A stretch of DNA of 64,000 nucleotides from contig NZ_CP081855.1 in the NCBI RefSeq assembly GCF_019797825.1, forward strand, positions 248,001 to 312,000. The letters are read 5' to 3'. Position numbers and translations under genes: made by a program. Positions 26,779 through 35,571 of this stretch are shown piece by piece. The first letter of the stretch is position 1. Each line of letters starts with the position of its first letter. The notes under the pieces were generated by a model. The model did no database searches and had not been told where the DNA came from. It saw only the letters and a list, made by a program, of their open reading frames with translations. The DNA is from Limosilactobacillus panis (lineage in GTDB: Bacteria > Bacillota > Bacilli > Lactobacillales > Lactobacillaceae).

Positions 26779-28113
26779 ATGGCTGAAGATATATCATTAT
26801 TTGGCAGTCCGGCGGGTGGACACTTTAAGCAGCCACTGGCTAACCGGATGCGCCCGCATAAACTAACTGAGATGGTGGGTCAGGAGCACTTGTTGGCGGC
26901 CGGGAAGCCACTTCGTCAAATCATTGATCAACACATCCCCATCCCCTTGATTTTGTGGGGGCCACCAGGAACGGGGAAGACGACCCTTGCCCACGTGGTT
27001 GCTAACGAACTCCACTACCCCTTTGAACAGTTCAACGCCAGCATTGAAAACAAGGGTCAGTTAACTAAGTTGATTAATCGCCACCCGACTGAGTCATTCG
27101 TCTTGCTCCTGGATGAAATTCACCGCTTGACTAAACCAATCCAGGACTACCTATTACCCTACCTGGAAAATGGTCATGTTCTTTTGGTCGGAGCGACCAC
27201 GGAGAACCCGATTTTATCACTTGTTCCCGCAATTCGGTCCCGCTGTCAGATCTTTGAGTTTCATCCTTTAAAGACGGCGGATATCCAACAAATGGTCGTC
27301 CGGGCCGCCCACCGGGTTTTTGATTACCAAATTCCTGCCGAAATTGCTCACATGATTGCCAACACCGGCAATGGTGATGTGCGGACGGCATTGAATGTTC
27401 TTGATACCCTTTACGCCATGTACCAGGAAAAACTGACGGTTAGCCAGGTAAGAAATTTTAGCCGCCAGCAGCACCTGACATACGATAAGGATGCCACCCA
27501 GCATTATGACTACCTTTCAGCATGGCGTGACTCTGTTGAGGGTTCTGATGCCGATGCCGCCCTTTACTATTTAGCGGTTTTACTGGAGGCTGGGGATCTT
27601 GAATCGGTCGTGCGCAGTTTGAAAGACATGAGTGCTCTTGATATGGGCATGGCTGACCCGGCGCGGGCCGTCCAGGTAATCACGCTTGCCAATACGGCCT
27701 TAGAGATTGGCTTGCCACGAGCTAGTACCCACGTGGCCATGGCGACAATGTTGTTGGCAATCAGTCCGCGGTCCGACTCGGCAATGCAAGCTTACCGGCG
27801 GGCAGCAAAGGACGCCCAAAATGCTAGTCAGCACCCGATGCCACCGTACCTGCTGGATGTTCATTATAAGGGAGCGGACAAGTTGCGTGGTGCCGGATTA
27901 ATGAAAAACATGTTTGAAGAACCGAAGAAAGTCGCTAAGCAACCATATCTACCAGCTGATTTAATCGGCCGCCACTACTATGAGCCGGCGCCAAATGAGA
28001 ACGAGCAACGGTTGTACTACCAATACCAGAAGTTGTTTGAGTACATTTACCAACGACCATTTAAGCCCGATTCAAGGCTAAGTCACTTTGATCACTTTAA
28101 CCCGTATCAATAG
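26779..28113 (+). CDS. rarA: Replication-associated recombination protein A (AAA+ ATPase, RarA/MgsA)
   Basis: The 444-residue protein has the RarA layout. Near the N-terminus are LANRMRPHKLTEMVGQEHLL, Walker A GPPGTGKTT, Walker B LLDEIHR, sensor GATTENP and box VII SLVPAIRSRCQIF. The C-terminal tetramerisation region contains YYLAVLLEAGDLE and YLLDVHYKGADKL. It acts at stalled replication forks and ssDNA-dsDNA junctions with SSB. ATG 26779 follows AAAGGAG at 26764-26770; the in-frame ATG 26761 overlaps that site. It is a housekeeping gene that appears intact. Confidence 0.95.
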   Translation: MAEDISLFGSPAGGHFKQPLANRMRPHKLTEMVGQEHLLAAGKPLRQIIDQHIPIPLILWGPPGTGKTTLAHVVANELHYPFEQFNASIENKGQLTKLINRHPTESFVLLLDEIHRLTKPIQDYLLPYLENGHVLLVGATTENPILSLVPAIRSRCQIFEFHPLKTADIQQMVVRAAHRVFDYQIPAEIAHMIANTGNGDVRTALNVLDTLYAMYQEKLTVSQVRNFSRQQHLTYDKDATQHYDYLSAWRDSVEGSDADAALYYLAVLLEAGDLESVVRSLKDMSALDMGMADPARAVQVITLANTALEIGLPRASTHVAMATMLLAISPRSDSAMQAYRRAAKDAQNASQHPMPPYLLDVHYKGADKLRGAGLMKNMFEEPKKVAKQPYLPADLIGRHYYEPAPNENEQRLYYQYQKLFEYIYQRPFKPDSRLSHFDHFNPYQ

Positions 28114-28242
28114 GGACGCTTTGTCAAATAACTCTTTCATCCAGACAATGATTGGGAAAATCTGAGTGGTAATTTAACATTTCTACCAACCTCGTTATAA
28201 TTGACCTGGTATATTGAATAAAGAAATGGGAGGTGAAATGAG

Positions 28243-28839
28243 ATGGTAACTCCAAAGCCTTATTTTCAAGGTATTATGGTGGAAATCTTTTCCCTGGCCT
28301 GGATGGTGCTTGAATTTTTAATTGGCTGCTGGTCAGGAATTCAGGCCCATTCTCTTTTGCTAATTGCCTTTGGCCTTGACAGTTTACTGGAAATTATCTC
28401 CGGAGGTGCACTATTATGGCGGTTACTGGTTAGTACCCGCCTGTCAGCTGGTGCAATTGCAAAAGTGGAAAGGCAGGCCAGTCGGATCGTTGGTTGGTGT
28501 TTGATGGCCCTGGCTGTTTACATTATCGTAACGTCTGGATATAACCTGTTGACTCACCAAGGTGCTGAAAGAAGTTTATTAGGTACCCTAATGGCCTTGG
28601 CATCGCTGATTTGCATGCCAATCTTGATGGTTATCAAGCTCCGGATCGCTGAGCAGATTGACTCAGCAGCTCTCAAAGAGGATGCCATGTGTAATTTAAC
28701 CTGTGCCTATACCGCTGGAGCAGTCTTGGTTGGCAACCTGCTAACCATCTGGCAGGGCTGGTGGTGGTCAGACAGTATCTTCTCCCTCCTATTAGTTATC
28801 TTGATTGTAAAAGAGGGACTTGAGGGCATTCGTGCCTAG
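28243..28839 (+). CDS. Cation-diffusion-facilitator-like membrane protein
   Basis: The 198-residue protein has five or six hydrophobic helices. One (LLLIAFGLDSLLEIISGGALLW) carries the acidic residues on helix 2 that mark cation efflux proteins, and a second acidic site is in LKEDAMCNLTCAYTAG. It corresponds to the membrane part of a CDF transporter without the cytoplasmic domain. Such short forms are annotated as cation transporters in lactobacilli, with unknown metal. GGGAGGTG precedes the ATG. An IS1182 element lies 250 bp downstream. Confidence 0.75.
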   Translation: MVTPKPYFQGIMVEIFSLAWMVLEFLIGCWSGIQAHSLLLIAFGLDSLLEIISGGALLWRLLVSTRLSAGAIAKVERQASRIVGWCLMALAVYIIVTSGYNLLTHQGAERSLLGTLMALASLICMPILMVIKLRIAEQIDSAALKEDAMCNLTCAYTAGAVLVGNLLTIWQGWWWSDSIFSLLLVILIVKEGLEGIRA

Positions 28840-29096
28840 GTTTTGACCATGGTTGACACCAAAATTAAAAATAAATGTGAAAAATTATTGTATTTTAATT
28901 TTAGCCATGATAATATATAAAACATCAATTAACGAAAGAGAGGACAAGAGAATGCTTTTAACTGCCAATGCACAAGTTAAAATTATTATTATTCGGATCA
29001 TTGAATAGGTGGTGCGGATAATTTAGTGCTGTTCGCATTGCCAAAAGGAGGTGCGGACAGTAACGGTAATGGCATTTTCTTGTCAGGGGGTTGTGA
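28840..29096 (+). other. Gene remnant cut by IS1182
   Basis: A ribosome binding site (GAGAGGACAAG) leads into ATG 28952, which gives an 18-codon ORF (MLLTANAQVKIIIIRIIE). Another frame then reads NLVLFALPKGGADSNGNGIF up to the IS end. GGTGCGGA occurs twice (29011 and 29051). This looks like the front of a small gene, frameshifted and then interrupted. I cannot identify it. Confidence 0.4.
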
Positions 29097-30719
29097 CAAA
29101 AGCCTCTGAATCAGAAGCTCCATTCGGAATTTAACAAAAATTCTGAATGGAGCTTTTTGATTATCTGAATATTTTGAGAAAATGAGCGGCCTCCCGGCCA
29201 TTTTCTTCATGTTTAATGCCATTAAAGCAATCCCAATTTGTCTTTTGGCTTTCTTAAGACCACGTACTGTGAATCTTTTAAAACCCAAATAAGCCTTCAA
29301 GTTACCAAAAACAGTCTCTACATCGTACTTACGACGGGAGTAAGTGTTGGAATTTGAAAGCGACTCGCGAGCTTTCGACTTAAAATATTCCCACTGTGGG
29401 TTCACCATAAGGTACTTAGTGTTCCCATGTGGTGTTAATGCCTGAGAAATAATTTGATGATTCTCATCATACTTCTCTGCTTGATATACTTTGAAATCAC
29501 GACGGAATTTGTATTTATCATTTCGGTATGCGTATCGTTTAAAGTTGAATCGGACGCCCTGTGGGTTTACATAAAAGTCATCAGCCTCATGATATTCCCA
29601 GTTCATTACTTTTCGATCATCAGAACGCCACTTACGGCTATTCTCTTTAATCATGGTGCTGTAAGGAATTAAAGCTGTACAATCAGATAGCTCATCTTCG
29701 ATATACTTATAATTGCGTTCTGATCCGTAACCAGCATCGGCAACAATTTCTCGCCCCAAAACTTCGTTCTGGGCGAGATGAGATAAGAATGGGATTAATG
29801 TTCTAGTATCGGTTGGGTTCTGCATGAGTTCATAACCCAGCACGTACTGTGAGCTAGTCATAATTTGAAGATTATACGCTGGCTTTGTTTGACCATTACG
29901 CATCGGATCTTCCTTTAAACGCATAAAAGTAGCGTCATGATCGGTTTTGGAATAGCTATTACGTTGGCCAGCAATCTGCGATTGGGCTTGGTATTCAAGA
30001 TGCTTTTGACGACAATGGTCTAAAGCATGGAGATACTTTTTGGCATGACGTCGTTCCTGCTTGACCGGATTGGGCGAAACCTTTGCGGTTTCGGCCACCC
30101 GTTGGTTTAACTCTTCAATCCGTTGTTCAAGTAAGGCAATAATCGTATCAAGTTGATCAATGTCAAAGCTATCTTCATCAACATCAATCTTAACTTCTGC
30201 TTGCTTAATTTCACGAATTAGTTTTTGAGCCTTTTCAACGTTTAATTCGCGATACTTAATGGTGCGTTTCTTCCAAACAAAGGAATACTTATTTGCGTTA
30301 GCTAAAATCTTAGTGCCATCAATGAATGAAGCCTCATCGATCATTCCCTGAGCCTTTAAATAGTCATGAAATTCCTTGAAACTACTCTGAATCATATCTT
30401 CCAATTCTTGGGAGACAATGAAGCGAGCAATGGTGCGGTAGGTTGGGCGCTGTTCTTGAGTCAACCACATCGCAACAATGTTTTCACGAGCAAAGCGTTC
30501 AATTTTCCTAGAGAAAATGATACCATAGCTGTAAGCCAGTAAAACTAACTTTAACAGCATTCGTGGATCATACTCTCTTGGTCGACCCATAATATTGGGT
30601 CGCCGCAGCGCTAAGCTTTCAACCAGCCGATTAATATAACGTGCTGGATGATTTAACTCAGGTTCATAAGCAGTAGGTATGTTCAAACTAAGTTGATTCA
30701 TGTTATAATCAGGTTCCAA
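28998..30719 (-). CDS. IS1182-family transposase
   Basis: The product of about 570 residues shows the IS1182 pattern: PAYNLQIMTSSQYVLGYE, REIVADAGYGSERNY with the second aspartate, and TYSRRKYDVETVFGNLKAYL with the catalytic glutamate. The first aspartate is in EASFIDGTKILANAN. A TTG at 30719 behind AAAGGA is the likely start; the ATG at 30755 lacks a ribosome binding site. The reading frame does not stop inside the element. It passes through the inverted repeat and ends at 28998 in flanking DNA, adding about 33 foreign residues. Confidence 0.85.
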   Translation of the reverse strand: MEPDYNMNQLSLNIPTAYEPELNHPARYINRLVESLALRRPNIMGRPREYDPRMLLKLVLLAYSYGIIFSRKIERFARENIVAMWLTQEQRPTYRTIARFIVSQELEDMIQSSFKEFHDYLKAQGMIDEASFIDGTKILANANKYSFVWKKRTIKYRELNVEKAQKLIREIKQAEVKIDVDEDSFDIDQLDTIIALLEQRIEELNQRVAETAKVSPNPVKQERRHAKKYLHALDHCRQKHLEYQAQSQIAGQRNSYSKTDHDATFMRLKEDPMRNGQTKPAYNLQIMTSSQYVLGYELMQNPTDTRTLIPFLSHLAQNEVLGREIVADAGYGSERNYKYIEDELSDCTALIPYSTMIKENSRKWRSDDRKVMNWEYHEADDFYVNPQGVRFNFKRYAYRNDKYKFRRDFKVYQAEKYDENHQIISQALTPHGNTKYLMVNPQWEYFKSKARESLSNSNTYSRRKYDVETVFGNLKAYLGFKRFTVRGLKKAKRQIGIALMALNMKKMAGRPLIFSKYSDNQKAPFRIFVKFRMELLIQRLLSQPPDKKMPLPLLSAPPFGNANSTKLSAPPIQ

Positions 30720-30871
30720 TGTTTTTGTATCCTTTCGAGGGTATTTTGGAGGCATCGACGGTCAGGTCGATGTCTTTTCTTTTACTAATATTTTAAAGGA
30801 AAATGGAGTTAAATGAAATCCGAAAATTTCATCTAACTCCATTAATTATTTGGGACTTATGTCACAGCCCC
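29097..30871 (-). mobile_element. IS1182-family insertion sequence
   Basis: Terminal inverted repeats GGGGTTGTGACAAAAG (29097-29112) and CTTATGTCACAGCCCC (30856-30871) match at 14 of 16 positions. No target duplication is obvious. The element lies between a CDF-like gene and tRNA-Thr. Confidence 0.8.
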
Positions 30872-30964
30872 TTTTTTTATGGAAAAATGGTGATAATTTG
30901 GTAATTTGAAAATTTCCTTTGCATCTTTGCTAATATCTGTTATACTATTATTCGTTGGTTAAAT

Positions 30965-31037
30965 GCTGACTTAGCTCAGTTGGCAGAGCACGTCATTAGT
31001 AATGATGAGGTCGGAGGTTCGAATCCTCTAGTCAGCA
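30965..31037 (+). tRNA. tRNA-Thr (anticodon AGT)
   Basis: The 73-nt sequence folds into a cloverleaf: acceptor GCTGACT/AGTCAGC, D stem GCTC/GAGC, anticodon stem CGTCA/TGATG with loop TTAGTAA, and T arm GGAGG-TTCGAAT-CCTCT. The anticodon at loop positions 34-36 is AGT, which reads threonine ACU. The CCA end is not encoded. It has an upstream -10 (TATACT at 30949) and stands alone. Confidence 0.93.
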
Positions 31038-31305
31038 TAAATAAAACTTACAAAGTTTATCAATCCTTGATATATCAACGTTTTGCAAAGGTATATCAAA
31101 GATTGTTTTTGTTTATTTAAGAATGTAATGCACACGGCTGTGCACACAGAAAAGCTGTGTGCATGATCTTGCAGCGGAAAAAGGCTGTATACACTGATTT
31201 AATCGGCTTTGTGCCCATTTTTTTGTGTGCGGCGAATTTAAAATGTTATTAATGACACTTTAGCAAATTGTTGATGCTGGATTAAAATAGTATACTTTAA
31301 TGTAT
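31038..31305 (+). other. Intergenic region with hairpins between tRNA-Thr and IS30
   Basis: A terminator-like stem AATC-TTGATATA/TATATCAA-GATT lies soon after the tRNA (31060-31105) and ends in a T-rich stretch. Further on, TGCACACAG-AAAAG-CTGTGTGCA (31141-31163) is a perfect 9-bp hairpin overlapping a second, GCACA/TGTGC. No coding sequence is supported. Confidence 0.45.
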
Positions 31306-32359
31306 GGTAGATTGTAAAATTTAAGTTGAACATTTAAGTGGACAGAAAAAACCATCAAGGTCTTTAATGGTGTTACCACACAATCCATTAGAAAGAAGGA
31401 CCTTGATGAGCACCACTATTTTATCATTCCAGAACCGTGTTGTCATTGAAACGCTTCATAATGAAGGACGTTCCTTGCGATACATCGCTAACTACTTAGG
31501 CTTTAGTAAGACCACCATCTTTAACGAACTTCACCGGCTAAATAGTGAGTACCGGGCTGAGCTAGCGCAAACTGACTTTGAACGCAAGGTTAGTCAACGG
31601 GGGCGGAAGTCTTCGCTCACTAAAAACCTTAAACACTTGATCGAGGAAAAGATTCAAGTCCAGAAGTGGTCCCCTGAACAAGTTGCCCATGTAGTTGGAA
31701 TTGCCTACAAGACGGTCTATAACTGGATTGATTAAGGATGGCTTGATGTACAGTTGCCCGATTTGCCTGATCATGGAATGCGTCGTCATCGTGCTAAAGA
31801 AAAGCGTGGTACGTTCAGTCACGGCCGCTCCATTGAGGAGCGGCCTCATAAAGTCGAAACTCGCCAGGAATTCGGCCACTTTGAAGCTGATACCGTACTT
31901 TCTGGCAAACGTAAAGGCCAAGCTGTGGCTACTTTTGTGGAGCGTAAGAGTCGCCTGACAATTGTTAAACGGCTCCATGGTCGCGACAGTCAGTCCATGA
32001 CTCAAGCCGTACTTGAACTAGCTAGTCAACTTCAAGACAAGCTCAAGACGCTTACCGTAGATCATGGTAAAGAGTTCGCTAACTACCAGGCAATTGAGCA
32101 GCGAACTGGTACTCCGGTTTATTTTGCTCATGCTTATTCACCACATGAACAAGGCAGTAATGAAAACCGTAACCGAGTTTTACGACGCTTTATTCCCAAA
32201 GGCCAAGCCATTGAAGAGTTAAGCGATCACAAGCTGATTCAAATTAATTGGTATTTGAATTCCCGGCCACTTAAATGTCTTAATTGGCATACACCAATCG
32301 AGATCTTCCTGCTTAATCTACGTCACTAAATTCGTTCAAGTTATTTCTTGCAATCTGCC
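31306..32359 (+). mobile_element. IS30-family insertion sequence, copy 1
   Basis: The 1054-bp element starts GGTAGATTGTAAAATTTAAG and ends with the imperfect inverse CTTGCAATCTGCC. It appears identical to 50768-51821. No target duplication is visible here. Confidence 0.88.
31406..32329 (+). pseudogene. IS30-family transposase with in-frame TAA, copy 1
   Basis: ATG 31406 follows AAGAAGGA. The frame encodes an IS30 helix-turn-helix (SLRYIANYLGFSKTTIFNEL) and stops at TAA 31733-31735. It then continues in frame with the DDE domain: FGHFEADTVLSGKRKGQA, LTVDHGKEFANY and HEQGSNENRNRVLRRFIP. In the related element at 52507 the stop position is glutamine (YNWLNQGRIG), so CAA-to-TAA is likely. Without readthrough, the product lacks all catalytic residues. 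Confidence 0.88.
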
Positions 32360-32406
32360 TTAAATTAAATTCAAAGAAACACCCTAATATACTTGACTAT
32401 TCGTAG

Positions 32407-32463
32407 AAAAATATAAGTTCCGTTCGCAAATCCATCTAGTTTGCGAACGGAACTTATATTTTT
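32407..32463. terminator. Very long perfect hairpin terminator
   Basis: A 24-bp perfect stem (32407-32430 with 32440-32463, core AGTTCCGTTCGCAAA) encloses a 9-nt loop. Both ends are A/T runs, so it can terminate in either direction. Confidence 0.8.
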
Positions 32464-32481
32464 AGACTGGCACTTGTTTTA

Positions 32482-32757
32482 TTAATCTTTGTATACGTCT
32501 TGTGTTTTACCAGTTAATGAGATTTTATCCAGACCATTATTAAGCTCATAGTGGTCATCATTGACTTGCTTTTCCCGATAGCCAGCTTGGGTGAAAGCGT
32601 CAACTAACTTGGCCATAAACTTGTGCCCGGCTGCTGGTGTTTCGTAGATCATATTGTCTAGATACATTGGCCGATCAGTACTCTGTCGAACAAATGTGAT
32701 TAGGTAAACCTGTTTATCAGTCTTGGTGATTTCCGAAGCGTTTTGCATTAATGACAT
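32482..32757 (-). CDS. Small hypothetical protein
   Basis: The 91-residue product (MSLMQNASEITKTDKQ...) has no signal peptide or membrane segment and no motif I recognise. The composition is ordinary and charged. A GGAGGGGATT ribosome binding site lies before ATG 32757, and the long hairpin at 32407 would end its transcript. These signals support a real gene, but I can assign no function. Confidence 0.6.
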   Translation of the reverse strand: MSLMQNASEITKTDKQVYLITFVRQSTDRPMYLDNMIYETPAAGHKFMAKLVDAFTQAGYREKQVNDDHYELNNGLDKISLTGKTQDVYKD

Positions 32758-32875
32758 TCTAATCCCCTCCTTTTTCTATTATACTTACTTTTATAAAAAC
32801 ATTTCAATAACTGGGGGTTAAAAAGAGGTTGGCCCAGGAAAAATTACCAATTTTTTACTGTTTAAAATTTAGAGT

Positions 32876-33148
32876 TTACTGCCACTTTTCGATTCTTCGC
32901 CGGTTGATTCTGAACCCTTTAACAGCCCACTTGATCCACCGGGTAATGGTTTTCTTGCCGAGTCTGAGGGGACGGGAAATTACTTCTTCAAAAGTATCCA
33001 TATACAGGTTACCGTACTTGTCGAGGTGGCCAAACTGATGATGGTCGATTTTAAATGAATAGACATCTTCACCCTTACTTACCGGGTCGATCTCAACATC
33101 ATTATTTTTCATTACTGATAACAGATCTTCATTCGTCATTGTTTTCAT
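32876..33148 (-). CDS. Small hypothetical protein
   Basis: The 90-residue product (MKTMTNEDLLSVMKNNDVEI...) ends in a basic tail, GFRINRRRIEKW, that could touch nucleic acid or membrane lipid. AAAGGGGAATCAC precedes ATG 33148. It is unrecognised and points the same way as the small gene at 32757, with 118 bp between them. Confidence 0.6.
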   Translation of the reverse strand: MKTMTNEDLLSVMKNNDVEIDPVSKGEDVYSFKIDHHQFGHLDKYGNLYMDTFEEVISRPLRLGKKTITRWIKWAVKGFRINRRRIEKWQ

Positions 33149-33236
33149 TAAAGTGATTCCCCTTTCATAATACTTACCTTTATTGTAGAGTTAATTTGTA
33201 ATTAAGTTAAATCAATTCCCAAATGGAGGTGGAAAA

Positions 33237-33476
33237 ATGAATCCGGATACGTTTCAAAGCCTGCAAGATTGGCTGCGTGGCCGTCATTATGACGTCGAAC
33301 TTGATGGTCAAAAATTAGTTTTAAAACGAGGAACAAAGGAAATGGCTAAAGTAACGCCACCAGACCGTTATCAGGTTTCAGCAGTCGATATGACCTTTGA
33401 TGAGTGGGTCGAATTTAATAAGTGCCTGCGGAATATTCGTCATTATTTAGTAGCCCAAGGGCAAGCAGGTAAGTAG
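33237..33476 (+). CDS. Small hypothetical protein
   Basis: The 79-residue product (MNPDTFQSLQDWLRGRHYDV...) is divergent from the preceding gene. It has a clear TGGAGGTG site 6 nt before ATG 33237 and its own terminator at 33505. No motif identifies it. The signals on both sides support expression. Confidence 0.6.
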   Translation: MNPDTFQSLQDWLRGRHYDVELDGQKLVLKRGTKEMAKVTPPDRYQVSAVDMTFDEWVEFNKCLRNIRHYLVAQGQAGK

Positions 33477-33504
33477 TCATTTGATATGATTTAGTAATTA
33501 CTGA

Positions 33505-33532
33505 GACTGGTACACGAGTACCGGTCTTTTTT
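33505..33532 (+). terminator. Terminator after the 79-residue gene
   Basis: GACTGGTAC-ACGA-GTACCGGTC followed by six Ts. Confidence 0.85.
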
Positions 33533-33644
33533 ATACATTGATTCACCTAACTAATGAATAAAAATACTATTCTTACAAAATATACTGAATAATGACTACT
33601 GAAGATGTATATTTAAACCAATTAATTTTGAAGAAGGTGTTGAT

Positions 33645-35150
33645 ATGAAGAAAATCAAGCAATTATTACTGCTGATTGCAATCCTCCTTCCTTTCCTGTT
33701 TGCACCAGCAGGGGTACTTGCGGATACCAACTCTGCCAGCAGTTCATCGAATCAGGCTGCTGATAAGCAAAGTAGTGTTGCGGCAATTAAAAAGCGGGGA
33801 AAGATTGTAATTGGGACGGCAGCCGATTATCCACCGTATGAATTCTCCGTTAAGGAAAACGGGGTTAGCAAGCGGGTCGGGATCGACATTGATCTTGGTA
33901 AACAACTAGCAAAGGACTTGGGCGTCAAAGCCGAGTTTAAGGTAATGAATTTTGATTCCCTATTAGTGGCCTTAGAGACGCACAAGGTTGATGTTGTGAT
34001 TGCGGCCATGAGTCCGACTCCTGAACGGGCCAAGAGTGTGGACTTTTCCAAGGTTTATTATGGTGACAACCAAGATATCGTCATCAACAAGGCCGAAGAG
34101 TCCAAGTACAAGAACTTGAAAGACTTTAACGGGAAAGTAATTGGGGCCCAGAACGGCTCTGAGCAATACGACCTAGCCAAGCAACAGATGAAGGGGGCCA
34201 AGCTTAAAGGCCTTGACCGGGTAAACAACTTAATCATTGCCCTCCAGTCACACAAAGTCGATGGGGTTGTAATGGACTCGACCCGGGCAAAGGCCTTCGT
34301 TGCTAATAATGATAAGTTGAAAGCCATTAACCCCCACTTCAAAGTAAGTGGACAATAGGGGACAGCTGTGGCAGTTGCTAAGGACTCGCCAGGACTTGTT
34401 GCAGCTACCAATAAGACGATTACCAAGTTGCAAAAGCACAATACTTTTGACAAAGTATACGTTCCCCGGGCTGGTAAGTACATGAGTCAGGGGACCAAGC
34501 AAAATACCGTTTTGAATTACTGGAATTACTTTGTACGGGGGATTGTTTACACCCTGGTCATTACGGTTTTCTCCGTCTTCTTTGGTTTCATCCTGGGCTT
34601 TATCTTTGCAATGTTCCGGCGGTCCAAGAATAGGATCTTGCATAGCTTAGCGATTGCCTACATTGAATTTATCCGGGGGACCCCAATGATGGTCCAGGTA
34701 ATGTTTGTCTACTTCGGAATCGGTGAAATTATTCAAAACATCCCCGCCCTAGTTGCCGGAATTATTGCCGTTTCCATTAATTCTGGGGCTTACGTGGCCG
34801 AAATTATCCGGTCTGGAATTCAGGCCATTGATTACGGACAAGTCGAAGCATCCCGAAGCTTAGGAATGAGCAAGAAATTGGCAATGCGGTATGTGATTAT
34901 GCCCCAGGCGCTGCGTAACATTTGGCCCGCACTAGGTAATGAATTCATCACCCTATTAAAGGACAGTTCGATTGTTTCCGTTATCGGGGTCACGGAACTG
35001 ATGTACCAAACCCAGCTTGTCCAGTCCGCTACTTACAAGGGTGCCTTTCCGTTGTTTATTGCGATGATGATTTACTTTATTCTGACCTTCTCCTTAACCC
35101 GGTTACTTAATTATGGAGAACGGCGATTAAACCGGTCAAGACAAGGGTAA
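33645..35150 (+). pseudogene. Fused glutamine-type ABC transporter (binding protein + permease), in-frame TAG
   Basis: From ATG 33645 the frame encodes a signal peptide (cleavage near AGVLADT), then an amino-acid-binding domain (KIVIGTAADYPPYEFSV, IAAMSPTPERAKSVDFS). TAG at 34356-34358 is codon 238. The same frame continues with the end of the binding domain (AVAVAKDSPGLVAATN) and a HisM/GlnP-type permease (YIEFIRGTPMMVQVMF, EASRSLGMSKKLAMRYVIMPQALRN). Fusions of this kind import glutamine or glutamate in lactic acid bacteria. No ATPase gene is adjacent. The stop would leave a secreted, truncated binding domain without a channel. Confidence 0.9.
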
Positions 35151-35244
35151 GTTTTCGGGGCACTTAAGAAATGCTAAATTTACCAGAAAAATTAACACAT
35201 TTTACGAAAAAGCATTATAATGTAATAAGAAAGGAAGCATAATC

Positions 35245-35454
35245 ATGGAAATTAATGAAGATGCTCTTAAGAACTTCCAAAACTCGAAGTTTGATTTTGT
35301 TGATGCTAAAGGTAACGATGTTGACTTTAACAATTTGAGTGATGACACCACCTACACACTTCGTGATGGCAAAGCCATTGTTGAAGACAACATGAAGGCC
35401 AAGGATGTTGTTGACACTATCAACAATGAGTATGGCAAGACCTTAGATGTTTAA
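35245..35454 (+). CDS. Small acidic hypothetical protein
   Basis: The 69-residue product (MEINEDALKNFQNSKFDFVD...) is acidic and soluble, with no recognised domain. AAAGGAAGC precedes ATG 35245 and a strong terminator follows, so it is probably a separate, well-expressed gene. Confidence 0.6.
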   Translation: MEINEDALKNFQNSKFDFVDAKGNDVDFNNLSDDTTYTLRDGKAIVEDNMKAKDVVDTINNEYGKTLDV

Positions 35455-35483
35455 TCATTCATTACCATATATGCTAAATTTCG

Positions 35484-35519
35484 AAATCTTCCCAAGCTAC
35501 TAATTTGGGAAGATTTTTT
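35484..35519 (+). terminator. Terminator after the 69-residue gene
   Basis: AATCTTCCCAA pairs with TTGGGAAGATT and is followed by a T run. Confidence 0.85.
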
Positions 35520-35525
35520 CGTTTA

Positions 35526-35566
35526 AAAAGCCCTAGCGTACGGATTTGTCCGCGACTAGGGCTTTG
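35526..35566. terminator. Terminator of the CotH-like gene
   Basis: AAAGCCCTAG/CTAGGGCTTT with an inner CGGA/TCCG stem lies 6 bp past the minus-strand stop codon. Confidence 0.75.
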
Positions 35567-35571
35567 TGTTA

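Noticed and set aside
31128..31170. Phage attachment site after tRNA-Thr
   Set aside because: Hairpins are present but no integrase, and no repeat of the tRNA 3' end was seen downstream.
21428..34358. Genome-wide amber suppression
   Set aside because: Several normal genes (lacS, the HMA gene, the CDF-like gene) end in TAG, and no suppressor tRNA is in the window.
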